Shown: positions 48,263 to 61,835 of the stretch, one piece after another
Numbering within the stretch: the stretch's first letter is position 1
Layout of the letters: the number at the start of each line of letters is the position of its first letter
Assembly: GCF_026213295.1 (NCBI RefSeq)
Contig: NC_079415.1
Coordinates: forward strand, 32,133,279-32,197,278
Source of the DNA: Gadus chalcogrammus
Taxonomy: Eukaryota > Chordata > Actinopteri > Gadiformes > Gadidae
Reading direction: 5' to 3'
DNA length: 64,000 nucleotides
Made by a program: the position numbers and the translations under genes
The notes under the pieces: generated by a model
Database searches by the model: none
What the model was told of the DNA's origin: nothing
Seen by the model: only the letters and a program-made list of their open reading frames with translations

Positions 48263-48956
48263 CAATCATACCTACCTCACCTTGAATTTGCCAAGGTAAA
48301 TCACAGAACGCTACATGGAAATCCATCCTGTAAGCATCAAACTGTGATTTAGTATTTTAGTTCATTTCTAAACTTTCTTCTTTACATAAATATATGGATA
48401 TTGTATTGTGTATGTATTATATCAATATATTTATTTAAAAATACTTATTTCTGTTTTTTGGTGTTATTTTTTGAGATACTGCCCGGCACTGTGCTACCCT
48501 GTGGGACGGATAAAGTTCAACGCGTCCATCTAAGATACTCGTGTAACAAGCTTGTGGCTACCAAAGAAAAGATTTACGTGTTTGTTTTCAACACTTTAGT
48601 AGAAATAAAACTCCCAGATGGAACTCAAGGACGAGGGACAGACCCTCACACTGCGACTTTGTGTTGTCCTTGTGCGAGCAAGGGAAGGCAGAAAGCACAC
48701 AAAACTCAAGTATGGTCGCTTCCTTTTGTCGGTGCGAGAATAACTAGTAAAATACGAGGGGGCCGTTTATCAAAGCGGTCGTAAAAATGTGTTTTTGTGA
48801 AATGGACCGGCTTTCTTTTTTAACAACGGCCACACAAATCCCAAGCTTCTCGATCCGACCCGTAGGTTGAGATGTCGGATTTGTCCTTGATTCAGCAGCA
48901 TATTGATATCCGAAAATATCGAGCGTTCCTTCAAAGCGAGTGTAGCCTTACACGGG
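48263..48956. other. AT-rich low-copy sequence, no gene seen
   Basis: A 127-codon + frame at 48401-48784 has no recognisable domain and no supporting context. Confidence 0.35.
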
Positions 48957-49580
48957 GATTCCACCGGACGCGTTACGGCAACGTTACGGCTGCGGCACGT
49001 CTTGGCCGCGACTTTGCCCTGCTTGCATTTCCACCGGGCGCGTTACGGCAGCGCAACGCTGCCTTGCGAGCCAGCCGTATTCCCGCGAGATCACGAGATC
49101 CCGCGATAATCCTAAACCTAATGTACTCACCTTCCACTCCCAAAACTACTGCAATTAAATGCCAGGCTTTGTCCTTTCTGACATTGTTCTTATAAAAAGG
49201 ATGATTTGAGACCCTTTGATTGATTGACTGCTGACCTGGTGCCACCGAACATGACGTAATAATGTTGGTGTTTTATTTATTGTGTTTTATTTTGAAAATT
49301 GACCGGAATGCTATATGGCTTTTACTTTTTCACTTCCTGCCCTGCTCGATCTGCTCTGTTGAAATTGACGCGGTTCAGCAACGGCTTGCGGCAAAAATAG
49401 AAATACTACGGAATGATAGCGCTGCGGCACGGCGAGCCACTCCTGGGACGTTGCTGAGACGTTCCGCAGCCGCGCCCTGTGGAAATGGTCTGATTAATTA
49501 GAGTGGAACCTATCTGCTGCGGTGACCTCGGCCAAGACGTGCCGCTGCCGTAACGTTGCCGTAACGCGTCCGGTGGAATC
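48957..49580. mobile_element. 624-bp element with 52-bp terminal inverted repeats
   Basis: The first 52 bases (GATTCCACCGGACGCGTTAC onward to TTGGCCG) match the reverse complement of the last 52 (49529-49580) with one mismatch. A second, inner and less perfect inverted pair lies at about 49027-49060 and 49449-49488 (ATTTCCAC, GGGCGCG words). The flanks AGCCTTA (48944-48950) and AGCCTTC (49582-49588) may be a diverged target duplication. There is no credible frame; it is a non-autonomous DNA element of unassigned superfamily. Confidence 0.88.
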
Positions 49581-49588
49581 AAGCCTTC

Positions 49589-50440
<852 letters not shown>

Positions 50441-50671
50441 CCTCATAGCATATTTGCCTAAGTCATATTTTAAGGTTCATCTTATATTTAGTGTCAAAAA
50501 TGTCAAATAGATGACATTTATTTGACATAGATGTGATAATGGAATGTAAGAAGCACTCTGACTGGATGAGGATATAGCCAATGAGCCACAGGGAATCAGC
50601 AGCGTTAGGAGAGCACAGTTAGGTTAGATCACGATTTTGCCAAAATATGACTCAGGCAATTATGCTATGAG
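50441..50671. mobile_element. MITE with CTCATAGCATA ends (copy B)
   Basis: The left end CTCATAGCATATTTGCCTAA and the right end pair over about 30 bp with 2-3 mismatches, including GTCATATTTT/AAAATATGAC. The right end is followed by a partial tandem copy (GCAATTATGCTACGG). The same family is at 8351-8498. Confidence 0.75.
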
Positions 50672-51423
50672 CAATTATGCTACGGTATGATAAACCCGAT
50701 CTCCAAGTCCAGTCCGTCTCCGATCAATCATCCTTTCCGGACTTGCGTTACACATGCTGTTAAAGATTGTGATATTTCACTGTTTGTGAGTACCAACAGC
50801 GTAACCATGACAACGACGTAAAGACAGCGACGTAAAGTTCCTCAGAACGGACATTGACCCGCCAGTATTCCGACGCGTGTCCGATCAAAACCCAAGGTCG
50901 TCCGAGTTTTCGGCGATTTACCGTCGCCGCCACTGGAGCGGTGAGGCTGGCTTGCGATTCAAGGTTCTTCTTCTTAAATAGCCGCCGTCTAATGGCGAAT
51001 CGATCGCCCACAGAGCGCGGGTCATTAGGCGTTCGATGTTTGACTAATGACATCGAGGCCCCCGGCTCTGAACACCCCTAGGCACTCACCCACCCCCCCC
51101 CCCCACACCCCTCCGTTCAACCGATTCCCAAACACTTCTGACCGGAGACTGAGTGGTGATGATCTATCTGCATATGCATGCAAAGGGAGTCCAACTCGAC
51201 CGTGTTACCACACGTTGAGCCAGGCAGTGCGGCAGCGGATTCGAACGCGCATCAACGCCCCCCACCACATTGTTTCATAGGGGGGGGGGGAGGGGGTTTG
51301 GGAGGGTTCTCTCTCTGGGTTCAATTAGGGGACGGCCGATCGATTTCAGGGCCGATTTGTATGCGGTGGACACGGCGCACATGAGTGTAGCCATTTGTCG
51401 TAGTGTTTGTTGTGTGAGTTTTT

Positions 51424-51430
<7 letters not shown>
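50672..51430. other. GC-balanced low-copy sequence; C run 51090-51105 and G run 51281-51290
   Basis: 50800-51065 is balanced, non-repetitive and open on both strands; it could be regulatory. No gene called. Confidence 0.4.

Positions 51431-51463
<33 letters not shown>
51431..51463. repeat. (CT)n microsatellite
   Basis: About 16 units, followed after 20 bp by a GGTGGTGG-rich stretch (51480-51545). Confidence 0.95.
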
Positions 51464-51466
<3 letters not shown>

Positions 51467-52276
51467 ACTGACATGAGTGAAGGATGGTGTTGGTGTTGGA
51501 GGAAGTGGTGGTGGAGGTGGTGGGGGTGGGGGTGTGGGTGGGAGTTGAGTCGATGCAAATGGAGTCGCTTTGTACACAGACGTCTTAGCGCAAATGAAGC
51601 AAATTATAAATAAACGCGTTGTGCGAGGGGATTGTGGATGAAGAGAAATTAACCGGATGAGGGGGAGGTGGATGACAGAGGGGGGGAGATGGAGGGAGGA
51701 ACGGCTGTAAACAAAAGATAATCCCGACGCTCCACAGCGTTCCTCACCTCTTCCGTTGCAAAGTGTATTCGTTCCGCTCGGGTTCGAGTGATCGCCCGCG
51801 GCGCCGCGACTCGACGGCAGAGTGACGCGCCGCCCCGACTCTGTTGGCTCAAGTGGCATTGAACCCCTTCGCCGGCCTTGGTTGTGTCACTTAACCTCCG
51901 GAAGAGTCGACTTGCCCGTTTTTTGAACCTACCTGTCGGAGGCTACAGGTGGGCAGGTGGTCATTTTGTAACCACGATTCATGGGATACTCTCTCATGCA
52001 CGCACGCAGGCACTCCGTCACTCGCTCATTCACTCCCTCACTCCATCACTCACTCACTCACACACATACACCCTGCATAGTCGATTTCCATCGTTAAAGA
52101 AAAAATGCTGATTGCATAAAGGATTCTGGGGGCTTTTGACCTGATCAATCACTCTGATCCAGACCCCGGATCAGTCGGTGGGGCCGGGGTGACGCCGGAA
52201 GAGAGGCCGACGCCCACAGAGCAGACTCATTTATGAAGACTAACGATTATTCACCCAAAGCGATTAGCGCCTCCTC

Positions 52277-52278
<2 letters not shown>
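51464..52278. other. Low-copy sequence; G-rich parts at 51480-51545 and 51655-51705
   Basis: CTCACTCACTCA words lie at 52020-52065. 51720-51860 is CpG-containing and non-repetitive. No coding frame credible. Confidence 0.4.
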
Positions 52279-52369
<91 letters not shown>

Positions 52370-52409
52370 CCTCTCTCTCTTATTTTCTTTACGTCTCTCT
52401 CTTCCTCCC

Positions 52410-52451
<42 letters not shown>

Positions 52452-52534
52452 CTTCCCTTTATGTCTCTCTCTCCCTCTGTGTCCCTCACTCTATGTCTCC
52501 TCCTCTCCCTCCCTCCTGCCCCCCCCCCCCCCCC
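52279..52534. repeat. (CT)n tract ending in 16-bp poly-C
   Basis: Pure CT about 52279-52366 and again 52413-52446, impure CT to 52517, then C at 52519-52534. Confidence 0.97.
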
Positions 52535-53200
<666 letters not shown>

Positions 53201-53202
<2 letters not shown>

Positions 53203-54035
53203 TCACCCCATGCCGAAATTAACCGCACACAAATTATAATTAGCGTGAGGGAAGATCAAGTAGACAGATTAGGGGTGTATCTCTGCATTTGATTAGCCAT
53301 CCTTAACATTCATCGAGCCCTTTCTCTCACTGCACCATGACTGGACCACTTTCGTCCAATCCATGTATCATATTTAATTACACTCACCATGTCGCAAACA
53401 TGGAACATGTTTTGTTGCATTTCAATCTGGATGTTAAATGTTCAAATGGAAAGGTTGTTACATAAAGGTGTCTTTTCGCGGTGGACTTCTGTTGTTTATA
53501 AATATATTCATGCGATAACTATATTAATTCCAATGAGAGCCATAGACACATTAGAATGCAGATGAAATGGGCAATTGGAAAGCACTCCAGAGTACCCTTC
53601 CAGAATGAATAATAACGCATAATATGGTCATAGATTTTACAAAATAAACAAGAATTGCTCTACTGTGGCAGCCATCAATGCATTAAAAATAAATGTGCAT
53701 TAACTGCAACACCCAGATCCGAACTACTGGGCTGTAACTCATCAATCGTTGACCTTGTGCTTTTGTATGTTGACGGTTCCCATCAGACATGATTAAAAAA
53801 CATAAGTCACATGATTCGGGCGCATAAGTACAAATACATCTCCCTTCGACGACTGTGAACATGATAGATGGCTGGGCAAATTAGCTGAGCTTGACTATGA
53901 CAGGCGCTTAGCGCTCCATTTATTCGACCGGAGCTGTATCTGCATTAAGCCAGGCCGCGTTAAGTGACGGTTAACGCGCTGCCATCTTAATTGATCAAAA
54001 AACAATTAAGGCTTCGCACTGCAGGTAGGTCATCA
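53201..54035. promoter_or_regulatory. Low-copy sequence with two candidate regulatory parts
   Basis: 53210-53275 (AAATTATAATTAGCGTGAGG) and 53925-54035 (CTTAATTGATCAAAAAACAA, GTTAACGCGC) are rich in ATTA and GATCAA words and lack repeats. The middle is AT-rich. Function is inferred only. Confidence 0.25.
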
Positions 54036-54100
54036 CGTCCCGGGGTGGGGTGGGTGGGTGGGTGGGTGTGGGGTTGGGTGGGGTGAGGGGGGGGAGGGAG
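54036..54100. repeat. (GGGT)n-type G-rich repeat
   Basis: GGGTGGGTGGGT and GGGGTGAGGGG words; suited to G-quadruplex formation. Confidence 0.85.
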
Positions 54101-54545
54101 GGTAGAGAGAAGTGGGATGAGGTGTTGAAGCAGACGAGTTCTGGGATCGAACCCCGGTATCCACACTGGGAACTCTTTGAGAATTAAACCCTTCTACTGA
54201 CTATTAGATAGAGGGAAGGAAGGGGGGTAGTCTAGAAGTGGGGTGAGGTGTTTAACCTCAAGATGATAAGTTCCAGGTGCGAATCCAAACGTACAAAAAA
54301 TAACAATAAAATGTTTAAAAATCGTTTTTTTACACTTTTATCCACACTGGACTTGGACATTTGTATGAAAGTTCAGGTTTCGATCCCCGACATCCACACT
54401 ATTTACCTGTAGGCATCCTTTAGAATAATACCTTTCTAAAAACCTACAAAAAAAGGAAGAACAACATTTGAAATACTTTTTTTAAGCTTTTATCCACACT
54501 GACATATTTGTATTCTTCTCTTGGAAACATGGTGTTCAGCAGCAG
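54101..54545 (+). mobile_element. Tandem remnants of a tRNA-derived SINE
   Basis: B-box-like words occur in TCTGGGATCGAACCCCGG (about 54139), TTCCAGGTGCGAATCC (54271) and GGTTTCGATCCCCGAC (54378). Each is followed by TATCCACACTGG or CATCCACACT and, in two cases, by a diverged CTTTGAGAATTAAACCCTT or CCTTTAGAATAATACCTTT. This looks like two or three decayed copies head to tail. Confidence 0.6.
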
Positions 54546-54802
54546 GTCGGGGGTTCAGGGCTTGTTGCTCAAGGGTACCGTACACAGGCCGCCTGTGAAA
54601 CGGGAACACCGATCGATACCGTGGATCAAAATGGATCCCGTTTGATTAAAGCGTCGGCCGAATGGCTCGACAACAGCGGGGAGAACCAGAACCACATCAC
54701 CTGGCTCTAAAGTCGACCTCCACATATACGAATACTAAAATATCCTTCATACATCCCTCCGTTGTCCCCTCTGTTTGGGCGACAAAGGATGTAGTTGTAC
54801 TT
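54546..54802. other. Balanced low-copy sequence
   Basis: No gene; ATGGATCCCGTTTGATTAAA is a non-repetitive candidate element. Confidence 0.3.
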
Positions 54803-54916
54803 GTACATTAACATTCAGGTAGAGACTCAGAAGAAAGAGAAACAACAACATATCGTTGGTACAGTAAGGATGTTCATAGAACCAAGTGCCAAGCACAAAC
54901 AATCGCTAGGTTAAGA
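54803..54916 (-). mobile_element. Fragment of the 7.3-kb dispersed repeat
   Basis: It shares AGAAGAAAGAGAAACAACA, GGTACAGTAAGGATG(T/G)TCAT, AGAACCAAGTGCCAAGCAC and AACAATCGCTAGGTTAA with 7340-7432. The L2-type tail is degraded. Confidence 0.85.
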
Positions 54917-55749
54917 GAGAAAGTATCAAAGAAAGCAGAGATGAGGCAGAGAGAGAACATCTCCCATCTGGGAATATCATAGAAGAATATGATTGAAAGA
55001 ATGGAGCAGGATAGAGTGATTGACAGAAAGTTGAGAACGGGATGAGGTAACATTATTGTGTGCTGGTGGTGAAGCTGACGCCATGAAGTGTTATTCCTGA
55101 GTTTGACTGTTGTTCCAGACATGGCCTCTAGGAGGTTACGAGCGGTTAAAGTTGGAATCCGGCAACAACTTTTCTTTTGGTATTAGAAACCTTTTTCATT
55201 GTTCAACAGTAGCAGAATATTGGATTCGAACGCGGGCTCGGATTTGAGTCGCAGCGAACGTGATTTAAATGAACGGCTCAAGAAAAAAAAGGCCATTAAA
55301 TAAGTGCAAAAAGGTAACGTTGATTTCATGAGAATTTGAAAGGCTTAATTTCTGATTGTTTATATATTTATCTTGGTTAAGGAGGCCAATTTGAGTGGGT
55401 AGTGTGGCGTATGTTGTACTGTTGTGTCGCAAGCTGTGTTGGAATGACCAAACAACACACGCTAAATCAATAAATTACACGGTTTGCTATTTCAACCCAA
55501 TGTGCCGCACATCACCGTATTAACTACTTTGACCTTGCAATTTTGCTACACATGTTACAGTAAATTAAGATTAATACAATAATTATGTGAGGAGGCAAAT
55601 TTCAGCTTCTGTGAAAAACGATGTTAATAATAGCTTCTCCACAGGCCACTGGCCAACGACGAAAATAGAGTATTTCCGGAATAATCTTTAAATTATCATT
55701 CCTAAAAGGGCTCCCATCTTAACCTATTTTGATGACTTTGAATATCTGA
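54917..55749. other. Low-copy sequence, no gene seen
   Basis: AT-rich, unique; no frame with domain character. Confidence 0.4.
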
Positions 55750-55985
55750 ATAGCCATTTTAGAAGCTTTAGTGACATCACAAGTGGGAAGGTTCACCCAG
55801 ATGCATGATGGGTGGATATAAATAAAATCCATGTATCTGTGTCCATCCATAAATCTGGATGGACACTAACGAGTAGTGAAATGGCTTGTAATTGCAAATC
55901 AACCTCACACTTAGGGCTAAAATAAAGGCACTCTTATGGAGCTGAAAGATTATCCTTTAACCCCTCTTTGAATTGAAAAAAATCC
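55750..55985 (+). mobile_element. Dispersed repeat, copy 1
   Basis: GCCATTTTAG, then TAGTGACATCACAAGTGGG, then GAAATGGCTTGTAATTGCAA, then CACACTTAGGGCTAAAATAA and ACCCCTCTTTGAATT. Partly repeated in a different arrangement at 56815-56935. Confidence 0.6.
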
Positions 55986-56814
55986 TAGCATGCACAAACA
56001 TTGAATAAAGCTAAACATAAATGTATATTTATAATTTTCTTCCATAGAAAGAGGAAAGAGGAGAACACAAATAAAACCTTCTTTGTATCAGCCCCTGCAG
56101 GGTGTATGAAGAGAGCTTTGCTTTTTACTACCTGGGGGGAGGGAAATTGCTCCGGATAAGGTGCAATCAGAGAGAGATTTCCTGATCTTTTTTCCTTAAG
56201 GATTTGGGAAACTCACACGACTTAAGAATTGGCACCTCCATCGCCACGCTATGAATGACATAAAACTCTGCAGGAAATCAATTGTTTGTTCTCTGCTGCA
56301 GCTCAGCTCAGGGAAGGGGGTGTTGGGGATCATTTCTGTGTCACTAGCTGTCACCGACTCCTTTAATCGCTGCTTTTTTTGACATCATCGCCGCCACAGG
56401 AGTTTTGCCGCAAACGGGTAGCTTTACCCGTTCATCTCGGGGGTTGTCGGGGGCGACAGCGACAGCGAGATGCTGGACGTCATCCCGGGCCTGCCTCGGA
56501 AACCGGAGCGAACCGGACTGATCCGAGGCTGACGGTGGCGCTCGCGGCCGAGTTACGTAGGTCACGGGAAGACACTCAGCGGAGACGATGTTGACGATGT
56601 CGATGGCGACGTTGCCGATGGCGATGTCGCATATGAATACGCAATGTCAACGCCCGTAACCCCCACGGGTTGTGGAGGTAAAGGTGATGTGTGAGATTAG
56701 CCCCTGTCGGTTGCCAACTCGTTTTACTCGTAAAGGTACCATAATATACCACCAGGTGTGAGTGTGATCTGCCTTTACAAGCTGTTTTGAAGATCTGCCT
56801 ATTCCTGTGTTTTA
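55986..56814. other. Low-copy sequence, no gene seen
   Basis: 56340-56640 is CpG-rich with short GACGATG, TCGATGGCGA-type imperfect repeats near 56583-56630. No frame credible. Confidence 0.4.
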
Positions 56815-56935
56815 GGATCACATCACAAGTGGGCGTGTCTCACTTGTGGACGCGCCTACTTGTGATGTCACTAAAATGGCTTGTTACCGCTAATCACATT
56901 CACACTTGGTTTTATAATATGGGAACTATATTATT
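56815..56935 (+). mobile_element. Dispersed repeat, copy 2, with strong hairpin
   Basis: CACATCACAAGTGGGCGTGT pairs with ACGCGCCTACTTGTGATGTC across about 11 bases (2-3 mismatches in 20). It is followed by ACTAAAATGGCTTGTTACCG and CTAATCACATTCACACTTGG, as in copy 1. Confidence 0.7.
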
Positions 56936-57086
56936 CTTTTTGTTTTTTGGCCCCTCCCACTAACTGCGGTTTCCAACACTCGCTCTATAATAGCCAGCGG
57001 CCAAAAAAATGCAAGGGTCGTATCCAAACTCAGTTATGATAGTTATTCAGAATCTCTCCACCTTTCAAATTCACAGATATTAATTG
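56936..57086. other. Low-copy spacer
   Basis: Nothing recognised. Confidence 0.4.
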
Positions 57087-57181
57087 TTGTGAATGTACTT
57101 ATGAATGGTTGCATGTGAGGCAATATTGTAAAGGGCGTTGAGTGGCCACTGATTACAAAAGTGCTCGATAAATGCAGTCAA
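57087..57181 (+). mobile_element. SINE 3' fragment
   Basis: GGCAATATTGTAAAGGGCGT, TGAGTGGCCACTGATTACAA and AAATGCAGTCAATT match the family 3' end; the 5' part is missing. Confidence 0.8.
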
Positions 57182-57689
57182 TTGACCATTAAACTACGGG
57201 TAAAGTAAACAAAGGAGATCACTCTGGCCCAGAGTAAAACTATGAAAATACAATGTATGGGGAGGGGAATCACTGTATGTTGCAAAAAAAAATACATCAC
57301 ATTTCTGTATGTTGCTCTTTGTAGTTATCCACAAACTACAGATGTATCGACATGATTTGATTTCAAAGATAAAAGAATATAAGGAAATCAAACACGTCAC
57401 TTCAAATGAGTCGGAAGTGAGTCATTAGATCTAAGGAATAGCTCATGGGCGTTGTTCCAGAAGAAAGGAGGAAAGTTTTACACACCACAACATTTCATCT
57501 CAGTGTAATTATCAGCAGATGCGGTGAGAGATGCAAAACAACGGGACCCCCGTAGAGACCTGGCACCATCACCAGACCCCCCCCCCCCCCTGCCGACCCC
57601 ACAACACAGCTCCAAACCTTCAAACAACAGCCCCGGTTTCAACCGACCAAAACGACACACCTCAAACCACAAACCATAGCCCTCGTCAC
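57182..57689. other. Low-copy sequence; C run at 57579-57591
   Basis: No gene seen. Confidence 0.4.
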
Positions 57690-57772
57690 TAGGCCTGTGC
57701 AATTAATCAAATTGTAATCCTGATTTCGATTTTTTTAGGTCAAACGATCTCCAAATTAAGCTTATAATCGAG
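57690..57772 (+). mobile_element. One end of a hAT-like element
   Basis: TAGGCCTGTGCAATTAATCA followed by AATTGTAATCC and TTTCGATTTTTTTAGGTCAA is a typical terminal sequence of a common vertebrate/fish hAT family (TAGGGCTGTGCAATTAATC type). The other end is not found nearby. Confidence 0.55.
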
Positions 57773-57791
57773 TTGAAATTATATTTTGGCT

Positions 57792-58521
57792 TTTTGGCTC
57801 AGGAGGTAGAGAGTCATTAATCTTGAAGTATTTTCTACTCATTTGGTCTTCGGTTTAAGCCCAACCTACAGCTCTCAAAGCATAACCCCTTAAGTCTGAG
57901 GCTTTAAGCCGGTGAGCAGCGTGGAGCAAAGATGCACAAAGTCAGTAAAGCCCTTTCATGTTCACGCGATCGTGAAAATTTGCAATCACAAAATGAGGTG
58001 CCCTTTTTATTTTTCTCGCCCGGAGTGCTATGATTCACAATCGCAGTGTAGACGTTGAAATGTGTTAACGTCAGTTTCTCTTGCCATCTCATCCCGTGTG
58101 GCTATCCTTCTTAACAATTATCTTTGTTGCATATCATGGTGTGATGTGCTATGTCAAGCTAGTGTGACACAGCAGGACATTCCTAGAAGATTCGAGCCGG
58201 CCTAGTTATAGTGACAACAAAAAGACAAAGAAAGAATTGTTGAATGTGTTTAAAGAGATTACCTTGAAGGCATTTTGGCTCAGGAGGTAGAGAGGGTTGG
58301 CTGGTAGCCAGAAGGTTGCTAGTTCGATCTTGCTCAGTGTCGAGGTGTCCCTGAGCAAGAGACCTCACCCTGATTGCTCCCGACGAGATAGCTGACGCCT
58401 TGCGTGGCTGACACTGCCGTCGGTGTGTGAATGTGTGCATGAATGGCTGAATGTTAGGCAATATTGTAAAGCGCTTTGAGTGGCCACTGGTAAGAAAAGC
58501 GCTGTATAAATGCTGTCCATT
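57792..58521 (+). mobile_element. SINE with duplicated 22-bp head around a 458-bp unit
   Basis: TTTTGGCTCAGGAGGTAGAG occurs, within an exact 22-bp word, at 57792-57813 and 58273-58294. The second copy continues into a full SINE to 58521: A-box in TGGCTCAGGAGGTAG, B-box in GCTAGTTCGATC, body GTGTGTGAATG, tail AAATGCTGTCCATT. The first copy is cut off by the 458-bp unit. Confidence 0.8.
57814..58271 (+). repeat. 458-bp dispersed unit, copy 1
   Basis: It aligns end to end with 62039-62495 (457 bp), from TCATTAATCTTGAAGTATTT to GATTACCTTGAAGGC, at roughly 90% identity. A minus-strand 62-codon frame (57904-58092) is open in both copies. However, about 8 of the roughly 13 base changes in it alter the residue, so there is no sign of protein-level selection. 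No terminal inverted repeats seen. Confidence 0.85.
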
Positions 58522-59199
58522 CTAACATTTATAACTGTGGAGTTGTTCTGGATCTTTTTGTCATATCAGTTCAAGCTATTGCTCATACAGGAAACGTTCA
58601 GCTGTTATTTTGTCTCTTGTGTTATTTCTCTTAAGGATGACGCACAGATATCGTGAAAATACAAGGTTGTCAAAAGTTGGTTCATTGAGCCTCGCCAAAC
58701 GCTGTTGAATCCCTCGGTTTACAGAAAAGCAGGAAGCTTTGGATCAACCTTAAATACTGACACATTAGAGTGCATCCACAACTTATTTGTGACATTCAAA
58801 ACCATTTCAAAGCGTTTCTGAGATAGCCACTAGCAGACTGAACCCCATCGACGTCGAGAAACCATTCTCCACTCTCAGTTCGGTTCTTTTATTCGCCCAG
58901 CCTGTTTCCTCTTCTCTCCGCAGATTGAAAAATCAAGCTTCCTTCCCATCCGAGGGTCAGAATGCGTCGGCGTAGGAGTGTGTGCTCGGGTGCTCCCTCC
59001 TAAGTACTCCCCAATCTGTTTCCTGCCGCTTGTGTGGTCCCGGCAACACAGGCTCATCCAGAGCCCACTTCAGCCTGAGACCTTGGAAGTTCAGCCCTAG
59101 CTCCCCTGGTGCCATCGCTTCTGTTTTCATCTCTCCCTCGCCCTCCTCTCTCTCTCTCAATGCCTTTTTGCATCTTTTTTGCAACAACATTTCTCAGCG
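58522..59199. other. Low-copy sequence, no gene seen
   Basis: 58960-59130 is balanced and non-repetitive; frames on both strands. Confidence 0.4.
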
Positions 59200-59320
59200 A
59201 AGCCATGAACACAAACACACGCACACGCTCCCTGATGGATTCCTCGGTGGATGCGCGCACGGACGCGCACACACACACAGACACACACACACACACCGCC
59301 GAGCAAACAAACAAACACAC
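59200..59320. repeat. Impure CA-rich tract
   Basis: ACACACGCACACGC and CACACACACAGACACACA blocks, then AAACAAACAAAC. Confidence 0.9.
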
Positions 59321-59602
59321 TGACATTTGTGATTACAATGATTACCAGTGGGTGAAATGAAGTCATATTTTCGTTTCTAAATAACAGATTGTCAAATCTG
59401 CCCCCACCACCACCGACGATGCAAATAGGCATATTACTTTCAAATTTCAATTTATTTCCTCCGGAGCTCCAGTGTCTGTGGGCCTGCCACTCACGCTATT
59501 GTCTCCCTCGCTGTATTGTCGGCAAATCAAACCACAAGGCATTGCCGGGTTTATTCCCAGCCGGGTGAGGCCCGTTTATCAGCATGGGGATGTGGCATGT
59601 TG
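59321..59602. promoter_or_regulatory. Candidate conserved non-coding stretch 59400-59600
   Basis: Non-repetitive, balanced: GATGCAAATAGGCATATTAC (with an ATGCAAAT octamer at about 59418), then GCTATTGTCTCCC and GTTTATCAGCATGGGGATG. A second octamer of this kind is at 36635. Function is inferred. Confidence 0.3.
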
Positions 59603-59825
59603 TTGGTTGTTTGGGTGGGGGGGGGTGTGGGGGGGGGGGGGGGTAGGTAGAGTGCATCTGTTAATGCAGTGTTTAGTGTGGTAGGGGCAGTGTGTTGGTT
59701 GGGGTGCAATTAATAGTTTTTTATTGATAATACATCAACATCATCCACGAGGTCATATCAATTATTGTACTTGATATACTTATGTAATATGCAATGTCCA
59801 GGTTGTGTAGGGGTTAAGGCATCTT
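59603..59825. repeat. G-rich tract (59618-59643) and AT-rich spacer
   Basis: GGGGGGGGTGTGGGGGGGGG with a G run at 59630-59643; nothing else recognised to 59825. Confidence 0.8.
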
Positions 59826-60830
<1,005 letters not shown>

Positions 60831-61180
60831 GGGCTCTCAAGTTTTCAGAGTGAGATTTTGTCAGGGGGGGGGGGGGGGGATATTAACATGTGACTGCATA
60901 AAAATGTGTCCACAGACATGTTGACTAATGTATGATAGTAAGCATTATTGGCCCTTAACACTAATATTCAGATACATCACTGCCTCAAAAAGCTATTGGC
61001 TTAAGCAACACCAGTAGAGGCATATACTTTTCCCTGAACTTTTAAACGTTGCAAACGTGCAAAAAACATTATTATATATTTATGTGGCCTTCAGTCCAAT
61101 GCTTAAAATATATCTGTGGCATTCAGTAGGCCAATGCTGTGGAAAAGTGTGTAAAGTATGAACAAGTGTTTCCTTCTGTT

Positions 61181-61220
61181 CAATAGATAGAACTTTATCA
61201 ATCCCCTGTATGAGAAATTT
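61181..61220 (-). mobile_element. LINE 3' end remnant
   Basis: AATAGATAGAACTTTATCAA then TCCCCTGTATGAGAAATTTG resembles the reverse complement of the fish LINE tail also seen at 26410-26455. Confidence 0.55.
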
Positions 61221-61396
61221 GTTAATGTTTGTCCCTATAAAACAATAATGGTAAAAAAATATCTACAAAACATGACGGTAACTAAGTATGTCAAACCGTC
61301 CAATCTGAAGACTCTACTTAACCACTCCCCCTACTCACCTTCAACAATGCAATGCGAACAGAACTGAGTACGGGAGGGCGTAGCCTAACGCCATCG

Positions 61397-61658
61397 ACCC
61401 ACGGCACCGTCCGTCAACGGATGGCGGAAGGCGTGGCTGACGGATGGGGGAGTGGTCTTTGCAGAGGCATACGTCAGCCAAGCCCGAGCATACGCGATCT
61501 GATTGGATGGCGGATCCGTCGCTGCCTGCAAAGTTGAACATTTGTTAAACTTTCTTGACGGAGCCGACAGATCCAACGGAACGGATGGACCCACAATGCA
61601 TTGCGTCTCCGCCCCATTCAAAGTCAATGGGATCCTTCCGTTGACGGATGCAGTGGGC
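61397..61658. mobile_element. MITE with CCCAC..CCGTCAACGG ends, 262 bp
   Basis: Left ACCCACGGCACCGTCCGTCA and right-end reverse complement GCCCACTGCATCCGTCAACG are inverted with a short indel. Internal CCGTC/GACGG words recur (GACGGATGG, GACGGAGCC). Familiar from fish genomes as a short DNA element; superfamily not assigned. Confidence 0.7.
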
Positions 61659-61734
61659 AAGAGGGGTAACTAGTTTGTGAACGACCCAGGGAAACGCAAC
61701 CCAAATTCAATGCGAACATGTATGAGGCTTTAAT

Positions 61735-61835
61735 GAAATCCCGGACGATTTTGAAATTCCGGCACACATTTTTTTTAAAGTGTCTCAAAAAGAGGGCATG
61801 TCCGGGCAAAAGAGGATGTCTGGTTACCCTACGTA
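61735..61835 (-). mobile_element. Short dispersed repeat (TCCTCTTTTGCCCGGACATG)
   Basis: The minus-strand phrase order (AGACATCCTCTTTTGCCCGG, then CATGCCCTCTTTTTGAGACA, then CCGGAATTTCAAAATCGTCC) is familiar as a fish dispersed repeat. Only about 100 bp is present. Confidence 0.55.

Noticed and set aside
55220..55260. Possible SINE head near CGGGCTCGGATTTGAGTCGC
   Set aside because: A single weak B-box-like word without A-box or tail.
58273..58345. Possible tRNA gene in the TGGCTCAGGAGGTAG..GTTCGATC region
   Set aside because: It continues into the SINE body shared with at least five other copies, and no full cloverleaf forms.
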